The notes under the pieces: model-generated | Databases searched by the model: none | What the model saw: the letters and a program-made list of their open reading frames with translations, nothing else | What the model was told of the DNA's origin: nothing | Position numbers and translations under genes: made by a program | Source: JACMRI01 sp043778625 | Lineage (GTDB): Bacteria > Bacteroidota > Bacteroidia > UBA4408 | DNA length: 12,509 nucleotides | NCBI GenBank assembly: GCA_043778625.1 | Contig: JAYWFU010000137.1 | Span: 1-12,509, forward strand | Direction: 5' to 3' | Shown: one piece after another, positions 1 to 6,151 of the stretch | Layout of the letters: each line of letters starts with the position of its first letter | How positions within the stretch are numbered: position 1 is the first letter of the stretch

Positions 1-66
1 TAATGGGATTGGCGTGGCGGAAGTAGTAGTAGTTGTACTATTTTCTTTGTTTGTTTTTTGTGCCAT
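1..66 (-). CDS. 5' end of an unknown ORF running off the left edge
   Basis: An ATG at 66-64 opens a minus-strand frame that stays open to position 1, giving 22 residues that begin MAQKTN and end TTSATPIPL. The peptide is rich in Thr and Ser and has no recognisable domain. The best support that it is a real start is the second copy at 443, which keeps the same frame and the same first and last residues while differing at four codons, all of them amino-acid changing (T/I, K/E, S/I, T/S). The rest lies outside the window, so this could be the start of a full-length gene or one unit of a tandem series of about 51-aa micro-ORFs. Confidence 0.4.
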   Translation of the reverse strand, partial: MAQKTNKENSTTTTTSATPIPL

Positions 67-133
67 TGTAATTTAGGGTTACTTTTTGTTTTTTTACAAC
101 CATATATTTACGTTAATATACTCACGCTTTGTA

Positions 134-176
134 CTCCCCTCCTTTAGAGGGAGGGGTGCCCGCAGGGCGGGGTGGG
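134..176 (+). repeat. GC-rich double-hairpin element, copy 1
   Basis: A 43-bp GC-rich block sits in AT-rich surroundings. It can form two hairpins: CCCCTCC (136-142) with GGAGGGG (150-156), then GCCC (158-161) with GGGC (165-168) around GCA. The block is identical base for base in copy 2 (511-553), although the surrounding repeat has diverged by roughly 10%. It lies upstream of the minus-strand ORF that starts at 66. Its function is unknown: it could be a REP-like or miniature mobile element, or a structured RNA leader. Confidence 0.75.
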
Positions 177-287
177 CTATACGCCACGCATAACCAACTT
201 TACACAACTATATACTTTTTATACCGTTTATGAATACCAGCAACATGCTGACACTAGCCTAAACAGGAAGGCTACCTAACGCTGGGA

Positions 288-443
288 CTAGCATGGGGGT
301 AGTGTGGTGGTTATTTTACCACCCCGCCCTGCGGGCACTCCTCCTAAAATAGGTGGGGAACTCTGGGTGGGATTATTTAATGGGATTGGCGTGGCGGAAG
401 TAGTACTAGTTGTAATATTTTCTTCGTTTATTTTTTGTGCCAT
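288..443 (-). pseudogene. 51-codon ORF, duplicate or truncated copy of the MAQK ORF
   Basis: An ATG at 443-441 opens a 51-residue frame ending with TAG at 290-288. Its first 22 codons correspond to the ORF at the left edge (MAQKIN... TTSATPIPL). The frame then passes through the inverted GC-rich element, which it reads as SSPPILGGVPAGRGG, and ends with a Pro-Cys. The repeat homology visible in the window stops at codon 22, so the simplest reading is a duplicated gene start cut short by insertion of the GC-rich element. A real 51-aa micro-protein encoded once per repeat unit is the alternative. No signal peptide or domain is visible. Confidence 0.4.
319..359 (-). repeat. GC-rich double-hairpin element, inverted copy
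   Basis: On the minus strand this copy keeps GTGCCCGCAGGGCGGGGTGG exactly as in the two plus-strand copies. The pyrimidine/purine hairpin is diverged but still foldable: CTCCTCC and AGGTGGGG around an AAAAT loop, with one mismatch. Stem pairing is thus partly kept while the sequence has changed. It lies inside the 51-codon ORF in frame. Confidence 0.7.
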
Positions 444-510
444 TGCAATTTAAGGTTGCTTTTTATTTTTTTACAACTATATATTTCCGCTAATGTATTC
501 ACGCTTTGTA

Positions 511-553
511 CTCCCCTCCTTTAGAGGGAGGGGTGCCCGCAGGGCGGGGTGGG
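511..553 (+). repeat. GC-rich double-hairpin element, copy 2
   Basis: This block is identical over 43 bp to 134-176, with the same two potential hairpins. It lies upstream of the minus-strand ORF that starts at 443, at the same relative position as copy 1 before the ORF starting at 66. Confidence 0.75.
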
Positions 554-614
554 CTATACACCACGCAAAACCAACTTTGCAAAGTTATATACTTTTTATA
601 CCGTTTAGTAAATA

Positions 615-670
615 CCAGCAACATGCTGGCACTAGCCTAAACTACATGGCTACCTAACGCTAGGACTAGC
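615..670. other. Cluster of small hairpins at the end of the direct repeat
   Basis: CCAGCA (615-620) pairs with TGCTGG (624-629) around ACA, and GCTAG (659-663) pairs with CTAGC (666-670) around GA. On the minus strand the cluster contains a degenerate 12-mer twice, GCTAGTCCTAGC and GCTAGTGCCAGC. The counterpart in copy A lies at about 237-292 with one stem mismatch. The sequence ACCTAACG lies inside it (652-659). It sits just past the lipoprotein gene's stop codon, so it could end that transcript, but no U-tract follows. Confidence 0.5.
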
Positions 671-691
671 AGGGCTCACAATTTTTATGTT

Positions 692-1255
692 TTAATCCAA
701 ATCTGATTCTTCAAATGCATAATTTACTTGGGTGTCATTTTCAAAGTCTTGAGAAGTCAATGCAATATCTATTGCATCTCTATGAGAATAAACAACAAGA
801 ACATAATATTCTCCTTTGGGTAAATTAATGCTAAATTCTCCACTACCATTTGCAGTACATTTTAATTTGTCATTTTTCATTAATGATTTAAAGTAACTAA
901 TTGCTTTTTCTCTTTCTAAAGCTTCTGCGGTTTGGATTAGGTATAACGAGTCGGCAAATACAGTCTCACTCATTTTATCTTTAAGCATGTCCAATTTCCA
1001 TTTAAGAATCTTATTATAATTTTCTTTATGATGCGGGGAAATTTTTGAATACGTCCATTCTACTGTGAAATCAAATAAATCTAGGTCGCCTTTTTCTAAA
1101 AAATAAATTTCTGCTCCAACGTCAGGTTTTTGTCCAAAATTTTCGTTAAAAAAATAAGTTACTACTCCTTTAACTTTACTTTGTCTACTGCAAGACGTTA
1201 TTGTCAATCCGATTGCTAGGGATAATATTATAAATTTAAATACTCTTGTTTTCAT
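692..1255 (-). CDS. Small predicted lipoprotein of unknown function
   Basis: The 187-aa product begins MKTRVFKF and has a hydrophobic stretch at about residues 8-20 followed by a lipobox-like ITSC, with Cys22 the likely lipidated residue. It is therefore probably a lipoprotein anchored in an envelope membrane. The middle (about 60-125) is charged and probably helical. The end (about 130-170) reads GSGEFSINLPKGEYYVLVVY, a pattern seen in carboxypeptidase-regulatory-like beta-sandwich domains, and the stretch after Cys22 (KGVVTYFF...VGAEIYFL) would fit the first strands of such a domain, split by the helical insert. That assignment is inference. The start is preceded by an A-rich tract instead of a Shine-Dalgarno site. 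TACATTTC upstream could be a weak -7 element. The gene is flanked by two ACCTAACG sequences, which suggests an acquired segment. Confidence 0.75.
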   Translation of the reverse strand: MKTRVFKFIILSLAIGLTITSCSRQSKVKGVVTYFFNENFGQKPDVGAEIYFLEKGDLDLFDFTVEWTYSKISPHHKENYNKILKWKLDMLKDKMSETVFADSLYLIQTAEALEREKAISYFKSLMKNDKLKCTANGSGEFSINLPKGEYYVLVVYSHRDAIDIALTSQDFENDTQVNYAFEESDLD

Positions 1256-1317
1256 AGTTTTTTTTTAATGTGGTAGAAATGTAATTATAATTTTTAATAC
1301 GTCGCTAGACAACTTGC

Positions 1318-1430
1318 ACCTAACGTTTTGCATATTTGCGATGGGCGGTTTTTTTACTACTAATGTTTATGCGAACCACCAAACTTTCGGCTACTACTTC
1401 TGCCCCACTTGCATAAAACCCAATCTTACC
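1318..1430. repeat. Imperfect long inverted-repeat element, cassette-junction-like
   Basis: The spacer between two small minus-strand genes contains two imperfectly complementary arms, one around 1324-1348 (CGTTTTGCATATTTGCG...GGGCGG) and one around 1400-1420 (CTGCCCCACTTGCATAAAAC). It begins with ACCTAAC, which fits the RYYYAAC pattern of integron attC sites; the matching GTTRRRY at the other end is not clear (AATCTTAC there). It may be a decayed attC-like or other stem-loop element separating small genes. No integrase is in the window. Confidence 0.4.
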
Positions 1431-1437
1431 TGCTTTA

Positions 1438-1761
1438 CTACCTCGTCACTTTGTACGAAGCAAGAATTTCTAAACGTTCTAAATATTTAGCCATATTCAC
1501 TTTACTTTTCGTCGGAATACAACCGTCATTATAAAAGAAAATAAAGCCTTCATTTATTTTTCCATCATAAGCAAGTTTTTCAATTTTCTTGGTTGTGATA
1601 CCTTTTATTTTTGAAGATATTGGATAATCTTCACAATTAAAATGGTCTATCGAATTAAATCCAAGTGGTTTGTATTCTCTGTTTAGAACAATAAAACTAC
1701 CGTCTTCTTGTTTCTTTAAACAGTAAGGAAGATAAACTGAACTAAAGTCTCTTAATGCCAT
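1438..1761 (-). CDS. Hypothetical 107-aa protein
   Basis: The product begins MALRDFSSVYLPYCLKK and continues with GSFIVLNREYKPLGF. I recall similar short proteins with LPYC and VLNR.YKPLGF motifs annotated as hypothetical in many bacteria, but I know no function. It has no signal peptide or membrane segment, is soluble and basic overall, and ends in SYKVTR followed by TAG. It lies between the hairpin element at 1318-1430 and the transposase remnant at 1810-1890, in the accessory left part of the window. Its start follows an AT-rich stretch without a Shine-Dalgarno site. The gene is probably real given its length and composition. Confidence 0.65.
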   Translation of the reverse strand: MALRDFSSVYLPYCLKKQEDGSFIVLNREYKPLGFNSIDHFNCEDYPISSKIKGITTKKIEKLAYDGKINEGFIFFYNDGCIPTKSKVNMAKYLERLEILASYKVTR

Positions 1762-1809
1762 AATTTTTATTTTTAAGTGGTGGATTCAAGTAATAGATAC
1801 AAGACGATA

Positions 1810-1890
1810 CTACGTTTTTTTTTCAAATATTTGATTTGGAGTTTTAAATCCAAATCTTTTTTGGGGTCTATTGTTTAGTATTTTATTTAC
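1810..1890 (-). pseudogene. C-terminal remnant of an IS30-family transposase
   Basis: Read on the minus strand from 1890, an open stretch of 26 codons ends in TAG at 1812-1810 and contains NNRPQKRFGFKTPNQIF. This closely matches the typical C-terminus of IS30-family transposases (LNNRPRKRLG.KTPNEVF). The rest of the transposase is missing: upstream, the DNA is the end of purL in another frame, so the break lies within a few bases of the purL stop. The same bases form a hairpin, GATTTGGA (1833-1840) with TCCAAATC (1849-1856), which could affect the end of the purL transcript. A terminal inverted repeat may survive near 1779-1800 (GGTGGATTCAAGTAAT), but this is only a guess. Confidence 0.7.
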
Positions 1891-4118
1891 CCCATTATCT
1901 CCTCCAGCGCAGTATCATAACTATGCCTGTGTGCGCTTACTGCGCCAAGGCTTTCGACATCTACTACAAAATTACCATCGGCGGTAACTTCGCCTAGGTA
2001 TTCGTAGTGGGTAGTGGCGGCGTTAAAGGCAGCTTCCTTATCAGGCGCAACGCTTACTACTACACGGCTTTGGGCTTCGCCAAACAAAAATGCGTCTTTA
2101 CGCACGGTGGTAGTACTTGTAATGTTAAAGCCAAGGTTGTTTACAAAGGCACATTCCGCAAGGGTTACCAGCAATCCGCCATCGGCACAGTCGTGCGCAC
2201 TGGTTATGAGTTGTTGTTTAATAAGTGCGGCTACATTGTCCTGCAATAGCTTTTCTTCTTCTAAATTAAAATAAGGCGCAGGGCTATTTTTTATCTTACA
2301 ATACGAGTACAAATATTGCGAGCTAGCAATATCGTTGCGGCTTTGGCCTACTAAGTATATTTTGTGCCCTGCGGTCGTAAACGCTAAGGAAGTTTGTGTG
2401 GCTTTGTTATCCAACACACCCAACATACCTATGGTAGGCGTAGGAAACACAGGCTCAGTGCGGCCATCGGGGTAAGCCGTTTGGTTATAAAAACTTACAT
2501 TACCGCCAGTAACAGGCGTATCAAAGGTTATGCAGGCTTTACTCATACCTTTAATAGCCCCTACAAACTGCCAATACACTTCAGGGTTGTAGGGGTTGCC
2601 AAAATTTAAACAATTAGTAACTGCCAATGGTTGCCCACCGCTACACACTATGTTACGTGCGGCTTCGGCCACGGCTATGGCACAACCTTGCTCAGGGTCG
2701 GCGTTTACGTAACGGCTGTTGCAATCAACCGTTAAGGCCAACGCACGGTTAGTACCCTTGAGGTTTACTATGGCGGCATCGCTAGGTTTGTTAGTGCTTT
2801 GGTTAATAGTGCCCACCATGCTGTCGTACTGCTCGTACACCCAACGTTTGCTGGCAATGTTAACGTGGCTTAATAAATGCTCCGCCACGGCTTTGTAGTT
2901 AGTAGGTTCGGGTACTTGGTTTATGTTAAATTTTTGGTTCTCGGCAAAGTACGCAGGTTCTTTGTACTCACGGGTATATACAGGCGCACCTCCACCTAAC
3001 ACAAGGCTTTCGGCAGGTACGTTGGCCACTAGCTCGCCATCCATATAAAAATGTATATGCTTAGTATCCGTAACCTCGCCAATGCAAGCGCAGTTTAAAT
3101 CCCATTTGTCAAATATGGCTTGTACCTCGGCTTCGCGCCCTTTGGTAACTACTACTAACATACGCTCTTGGCTTTCGCTCAGTAGTATTTCAAACGGTTT
3201 CATATCAGCTTGGCGAGTAGGTACTTTATCTAAATAAATAATCATACCATGTTCGCCTTTAGCGCTCATTTCGCTGGTACTGCAGGTTATGCCCGCAGCG
3301 CCCATATCTTGCATGCCTACTACTGCACCGCTTTTAATAACTTCTAAAGTAGCTTCTAATAATAATTTTTCTTGAAAAGGGTCGCCCACTTGCACTGCTG
3401 GTAAGTCCTTGGCCGATTCTTCGGTCATATCCTTACTAGCAAATGCTGCGCCGTGTATACCGTCTTTGCCCGTGGCCGAACCTACTATATATACAGGGTT
3501 GCCCACCCCGTAGGACGTAGCCGAAATAGTTTCGCCTACTTTAACCATACCCACGCTCATGGCGTTTACCAAGGGGTTTACATTATAGCACTCGTCAAAA
3601 AACACTTCGCCACCTACGGTAGGTATGCCAAAAGCGTTGCCGTAGTTACCAATGCCTTTAACTACGCCACGTACGAGCCATTTGGTTTTATCAAGGCTCA
3701 AATCTCCAAAGCGTAAGCTATTTAATTGCGCAATAGGGCGTGCACCCATGGTAAATATATCGCGGTTAATACCTCCAACGCCAGTAGCTGCGCCTTGGTA
3801 AGGCTCTAACGCTGATGGGTGGTTGTGCGATTCTATTTTAAAACAGCAGGCTTGTCCGTCGCCTATGTCCACCAATCCTGCGTTTTCTTCACCTGCTTTC
3901 ACTAGCATACGTGCACTATCTTTAGGCAAGGTTTTAAGCCAAGTAATAGAGTTTTTATACGAGCAATGCTCGCTCCACATTACGGAGTAAATACTTAACT
4001 CGGTAAAGTTAGGTACACGCCCTAATACTTCGTTAATTTTAGTGTATTCCTCAGGCAGTAAACCTAGGGCTTTGGCGTCATCTACGGTAGTAAGTTGTGC
4101 TGAATAAAGTGATTGCAT
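1887..4118 (-). CDS. purL: Phosphoribosylformylglycinamidine synthase subunit PurL (small type)
   Basis: The enzyme converts FGAR to FGAM with ATP and ammonia in the fourth step of purine synthesis, in the cytoplasm. At 743 aa it is the small form, which works with separate PurS and PurQ (glutaminase) subunits; neither is encoded here. Conserved motifs include WSEHCSYKNS (about 48-57, with the catalytic-type His51), IESHNHPSALEPYQGAATG (95-113), GGINRDIFTMGARP (115-128), TVGGEVFF (167-174), MQDMGAAG (269-276) and, near the C-terminus, DCADGGLL. The two AIRS-like halves are both present. The start is an ATG after an A-rich leader. The stop overlaps the transposase remnant, but the length is normal for the family, so the protein appears intact. 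It is transcribed away from serS. Confidence 0.96.
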   Translation of the reverse strand: MQSLYSAQLTTVDDAKALGLLPEEYTKINEVLGRVPNFTELSIYSVMWSEHCSYKNSITWLKTLPKDSARMLVKAGEENAGLVDIGDGQACCFKIESHNHPSALEPYQGAATGVGGINRDIFTMGARPIAQLNSLRFGDLSLDKTKWLVRGVVKGIGNYGNAFGIPTVGGEVFFDECYNVNPLVNAMSVGMVKVGETISATSYGVGNPVYIVGSATGKDGIHGAAFASKDMTEESAKDLPAVQVGDPFQEKLLLEATLEVIKSGAVVGMQDMGAAGITCSTSEMSAKGEHGMIIYLDKVPTRQADMKPFEILLSESQERMLVVVTKGREAEVQAIFDKWDLNCACIGEVTDTKHIHFYMDGELVANVPAESLVLGGGAPVYTREYKEPAYFAENQKFNINQVPEPTNYKAVAEHLLSHVNIASKRWVYEQYDSMVGTINQSTNKPSDAAIVNLKGTNRALALTVDCNSRYVNADPEQGCAIAVAEAARNIVCSGGQPLAVTNCLNFGNPYNPEVYWQFVGAIKGMSKACITFDTPVTGGNVSFYNQTAYPDGRTEPVFPTPTIGMLGVLDNKATQTSLAFTTAGHKIYLVGQSRNDIASSQYLYSYCKIKNSPAPYFNLEEEKLLQDNVAALIKQQLITSAHDCADGGLLVTLAECAFVNNLGFNITSTTTVRKDAFLFGEAQSRVVVSVAPDKEAAFNAATTHYEYLGEVTADGNFVVDVESLGAVSAHRHSYDTALEEIMG

Positions 4119-4203
4119 AGTAAGTGGAGTTTTACGTTTTTTATATTTAGCGTGAAATTATGATTTTTTATCCAATGGAAGTAACTAGCCGATAATTAAT
4201 CAT

Positions 4204-4270
4204 GGCTTTATTAATAAAACACAGGTAGCTAACTTTTATAATAAAGCCTTGTTAGCAGTATAGGTAGCTA
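4204..4270. promoter_or_regulatory. Inverted and direct repeats in the purL-serS spacer
   Basis: A perfect 10-bp inverted repeat, GGCTTTATTA (4204-4213) and TAATAAAGCC (4239-4248), is separated by 25 bp. A 9-bp direct repeat, AGGTAGCTA, occurs inside the loop (4223-4231) and again at 4262-4270. The block lies between two divergently transcribed genes, closer to serS. It could be an operator or a leader structure. No known riboswitch or T-box is recognisable. Confidence 0.35.
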
Positions 4271-4281
4271 CATTTTTTTTA

Positions 4282-4289
4282 TACATTTA
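4282..4289 (+). promoter_or_regulatory. Possible -7 element for serS
   Basis: TACATTTA matches five of six fixed positions of the Bacteroidota -7 motif TAnnTTTG and would put transcription start about 28 nt before the serS ATG. No TTG lies at the expected -33 distance, so the call is weak. Confidence 0.22.
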
Positions 4290-4323
4290 CAAAAAAAAAT
4301 ATCCAATAATATATTATACTACT

Positions 4324-5595
4324 ATGTTACAACTATCTGCACTACGTGAAAATACTGAAGAAATAATAAAAAAACTTGCCAAGAAAAATTTTAAAAACAC
4401 AGCGGTAATTCATGAGATTATAGCCTTAGATACTACACGCCGTGCCACACAAAACGAGCAAGAAGCCATACTTGCCCAAAACAATGCGTTAGCCAAACAA
4501 GTAGGCGACTTAATGAAAGCGGGCAATAAAGACGAAGCCAACGCCTTGCGCGACCAAACACTTGCCAACAAAGAAACTACAAAAGTGCTGGGCGATAAAC
4601 TAGCTACTATTGAATTACAACTACAAAACCTATTATACACCATACCCAACGTGCCTGCTGATGCCGTACCTGTTGGGCACACGCCTGAAGATAATGAAGT
4701 AGTGCTACAAGCAGGCGTAATACCTACACTGCACGCTAACGCAGTACCACACTGGGATTTGTGCAAACAGTACGATTTAATTGATTTTGAACTAGGTGTA
4801 AAAATTACAGGCGCAGGATTCCCTGTGTACAAAGGCAAAGGCGCTCGATTACAACGTGCGTTAATTAATTTTTTTCTGGACGAAGCCACCAAGGCAGGCT
4901 ACGCCGAAGTACAACCTCCTATATTTGTAAACGAGGCATCAGCTTACGGTACAGGTAACCTACCCGACAAAGAAGGACAAATGTACCACATGCAAATAGA
5001 TGATTTGTACTGTATACCTACGGCTGAGGTGCCTGTAACCAATATGTACCGTGATGTTATACTAAAAGAAACTGACTTACCAATTAAGAATACAGCCTAC
5101 ACACCTTGTTTCCGTAGGGAAGCAGGAAGTTATGGTAAAGATGTGCGTGGCTTAAATCGTTTGCACCAATTTGATAAAGTAGAAATTGTGCAAATAGCCC
5201 ACCCTAACAATAGCTACGAACTGCACCAACAAATGGTAAATTATGTGGCGGGCTTATTAGATAAATTAGAGTTGCCGTACCGTATTTTAAAATTATGTGG
5301 TGGCGATATGAGTTTTACATCAGCCCTAACGTATGATATGGAAGTATTTAGCGCGGCCCAAGAACGTTGGTTAGAGGTAAGTTCAATTTCAAATTTTGAA
5401 ACCTTTCAGGCCAACCGTTTAAAGTGCCGTTATAAAGATGCGGAAGGCAAAGTACAACTGGCGCACACCCTTAACGGTAGCGCATTAGCATTGCCTCGTA
5501 TTGTAGCTTCGTTACTCGAAAATCATCAAACTGAAAACGGAATACGCATACCACAAGCCTTAGTTAGCTACACGGGGTTTGAGTACATTAACTAG
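4324..5595 (+). CDS. serS: Seryl-tRNA synthetase
   Basis: This class II aminoacyl-tRNA synthetase charges tRNA-Ser (and tRNA-Sec where present) with serine in the cytoplasm. The 423-aa length is normal. Residues 1 to about 110 form the long helical hairpin that binds the tRNA variable arm, rich in Lys, Glu and Ala heptads. The catalytic domain follows: GARLQRALINFFLDEA (173-188) in the motif 1 region, the serine-binding TAE at 233-235, motif 2 as FRREAGSYGKDVRGLNRLHQF (263-283, with the class II Phe-Arg-x-Glu signature) and motif 3 as NGSALALPR (384-392). The start follows an A/T-rich leader with no Shine-Dalgarno site. The gene is monocistronic and is followed by a strong hairpin. Confidence 0.97.
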   Translation: MLQLSALRENTEEIIKKLAKKNFKNTAVIHEIIALDTTRRATQNEQEAILAQNNALAKQVGDLMKAGNKDEANALRDQTLANKETTKVLGDKLATIELQLQNLLYTIPNVPADAVPVGHTPEDNEVVLQAGVIPTLHANAVPHWDLCKQYDLIDFELGVKITGAGFPVYKGKGARLQRALINFFLDEATKAGYAEVQPPIFVNEASAYGTGNLPDKEGQMYHMQIDDLYCIPTAEVPVTNMYRDVILKETDLPIKNTAYTPCFRREAGSYGKDVRGLNRLHQFDKVEIVQIAHPNNSYELHQQMVNYVAGLLDKLELPYRILKLCGGDMSFTSALTYDMEVFSAAQERWLEVSSISNFETFQANRLKCRYKDAEGKVQLAHTLNGSALALPRIVASLLENHQTENGIRIPQALVSYTGFEYIN

Positions 5596-5612
5596 CAAAC
5601 TATAACTTAACC

Positions 5613-5665
5613 GTATGCCCAAATGCCTAGTCTTAAATTTATTAAGACTAGGCATTTGGGTGTAT
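5613..5665. terminator. Bidirectional hairpin terminator between serS and the DUF4258 gene
   Basis: CCCAAATGCCTAGTCTTAA (5618-5636) pairs perfectly over 19 bp with 5642-5660 around a 5-nt loop (ATTTA). With G-T pairs the stem can extend to about 5613-5665. It lies between two convergent genes. A run of eight T's begins about 16 nt beyond the stem on the plus strand, too far for a textbook U-tract, so termination by stem alone or in both directions is inferred. Confidence 0.8.
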
Positions 5666-5685
5666 AATAATTAGCAGTGTTTTTT

Positions 5686-6090
5686 TTATTCGCAATGGCA
5701 CTCGTGCTCCACGCCTAAATCTATAGCGGTTATAACTTTGGTTACATCATTACATTTGCCAAATATTATACGTACCTCTTGCCCATCGTTGGTTTTGCCT
5801 TCAATAGCATATTTTTTGCAAGGCTCAGCGTGTACTTCGCTTTTACTAAAATTTACGCTGCCTGTTTTTAGTATGGTTATTATTTCTTCCTCACTAATAT
5901 TACGGCACTCCATGCGGCAGCGTGCGTGCTTGGTATAACTTATGGGGTTAGCCAACATTTGTTCCACCACAATTTCGCTCGGAAACATAATTGTTTGTTT
6001 CCTCCGCATCATAAACCACATAATAGGCAAGCCTATTACAAAGCCAATCATGTATAATCGTAAGCGTTTTTTAAAAGTCATATCTGCCAT
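5686..6090 (-). CDS. DUF4258 protein with an N-terminal membrane anchor
   Basis: The 134-aa product has one hydrophobic segment (about 13-28, IGFVIGLPIMWFMM) after a basic start, so it is probably anchored in the inner membrane with the bulk on the outside or as a signal anchor. Residues about 50-125 match the DUF4258 pattern: YTKHARCRMECRNISEEEI (52-70), then an Ile-rich helix, a Gly and an alternating beta-strand end (VRIIFGK...VITAIDL). Function of DUF4258 is not established. Six Cys residues (58, 62, 91, 113, 131, 133) and a HECHC tail are notable and could bind metal or form disulfides. TTACTTTG at 6132-6125 could be its -7 promoter element. It converges on serS. Confidence 0.75.
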   Translation of the reverse strand: MADMTFKKRLRLYMIGFVIGLPIMWFMMRRKQTIMFPSEIVVEQMLANPISYTKHARCRMECRNISEEEIITILKTGSVNFSKSEVHAEPCKKYAIEGKTNDGQEVRIIFGKCNDVTKVITAIDLGVEHECHCE

Positions 6091-6151
6091 GGTGGTGGGT
6101 ATTTAATAGTTGAAATTAGTACTACAAAGTAAGTGATAAATTTGGGGGTAA

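Larger units (their letters stand above)
1..292. repeat. Direct repeat, copy A (about 292 bp visible)
   Basis: This segment aligns with 378-672 almost end to end, about 90% identical by eye and with few indels (for example one extra base after the shared CCGTTTA). It contains, in minus orientation, the first 22 codons of an ORF and the region upstream of it, including a GC-rich double hairpin and a cluster of small hairpins. Copy starts are 377 bp apart, so the unit may be longer than what is visible and may continue to the left. Confidence 0.85.
378..672. repeat. Direct repeat, copy B (about 295 bp)
   Basis: This is the counterpart of 1-292. It starts with the same TAATGGGATTGGCGTGGCGG, carries the duplicated ORF start, the identical 43-bp GC-rich element and the same hairpin cluster, and stops near the shared GGACTAGCA. 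Immediately beyond it lies the 3' end of the lipoprotein gene at 692. Apart from the 51-codon ORF, I see no gene in the 310-691 stretch. Confidence 0.85.

Noticed and set aside
1..672. CRISPR-like repetition
   Set aside because: There are only two long direct copies with homologous, not unique, sequence between features; no short regular repeats and spacers.
1318..1430. Confident integron attC site
   Set aside because: Only one core half fits the consensus, the arms pair imperfectly and no integrase is seen, so it is listed only as cassette-junction-like.
1833..1862. Plus-strand hairpin with T6 run as an intrinsic terminator
   Set aside because: No plus-strand gene ends before it and the bases are explained by transposase codons; at most it acts by chance on the purL side.
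2007..3716. Long open frames on the plus strand across purL
   Set aside because: They are antisense to a well conserved PurL, have no recognisable domains and no plausible start context.
4119..4323. Purine riboswitch or T-box leader before purL or serS
   Set aside because: I see no conserved purine aptamer core, no T-box motif and no specifier-type stem; only simple repeats.
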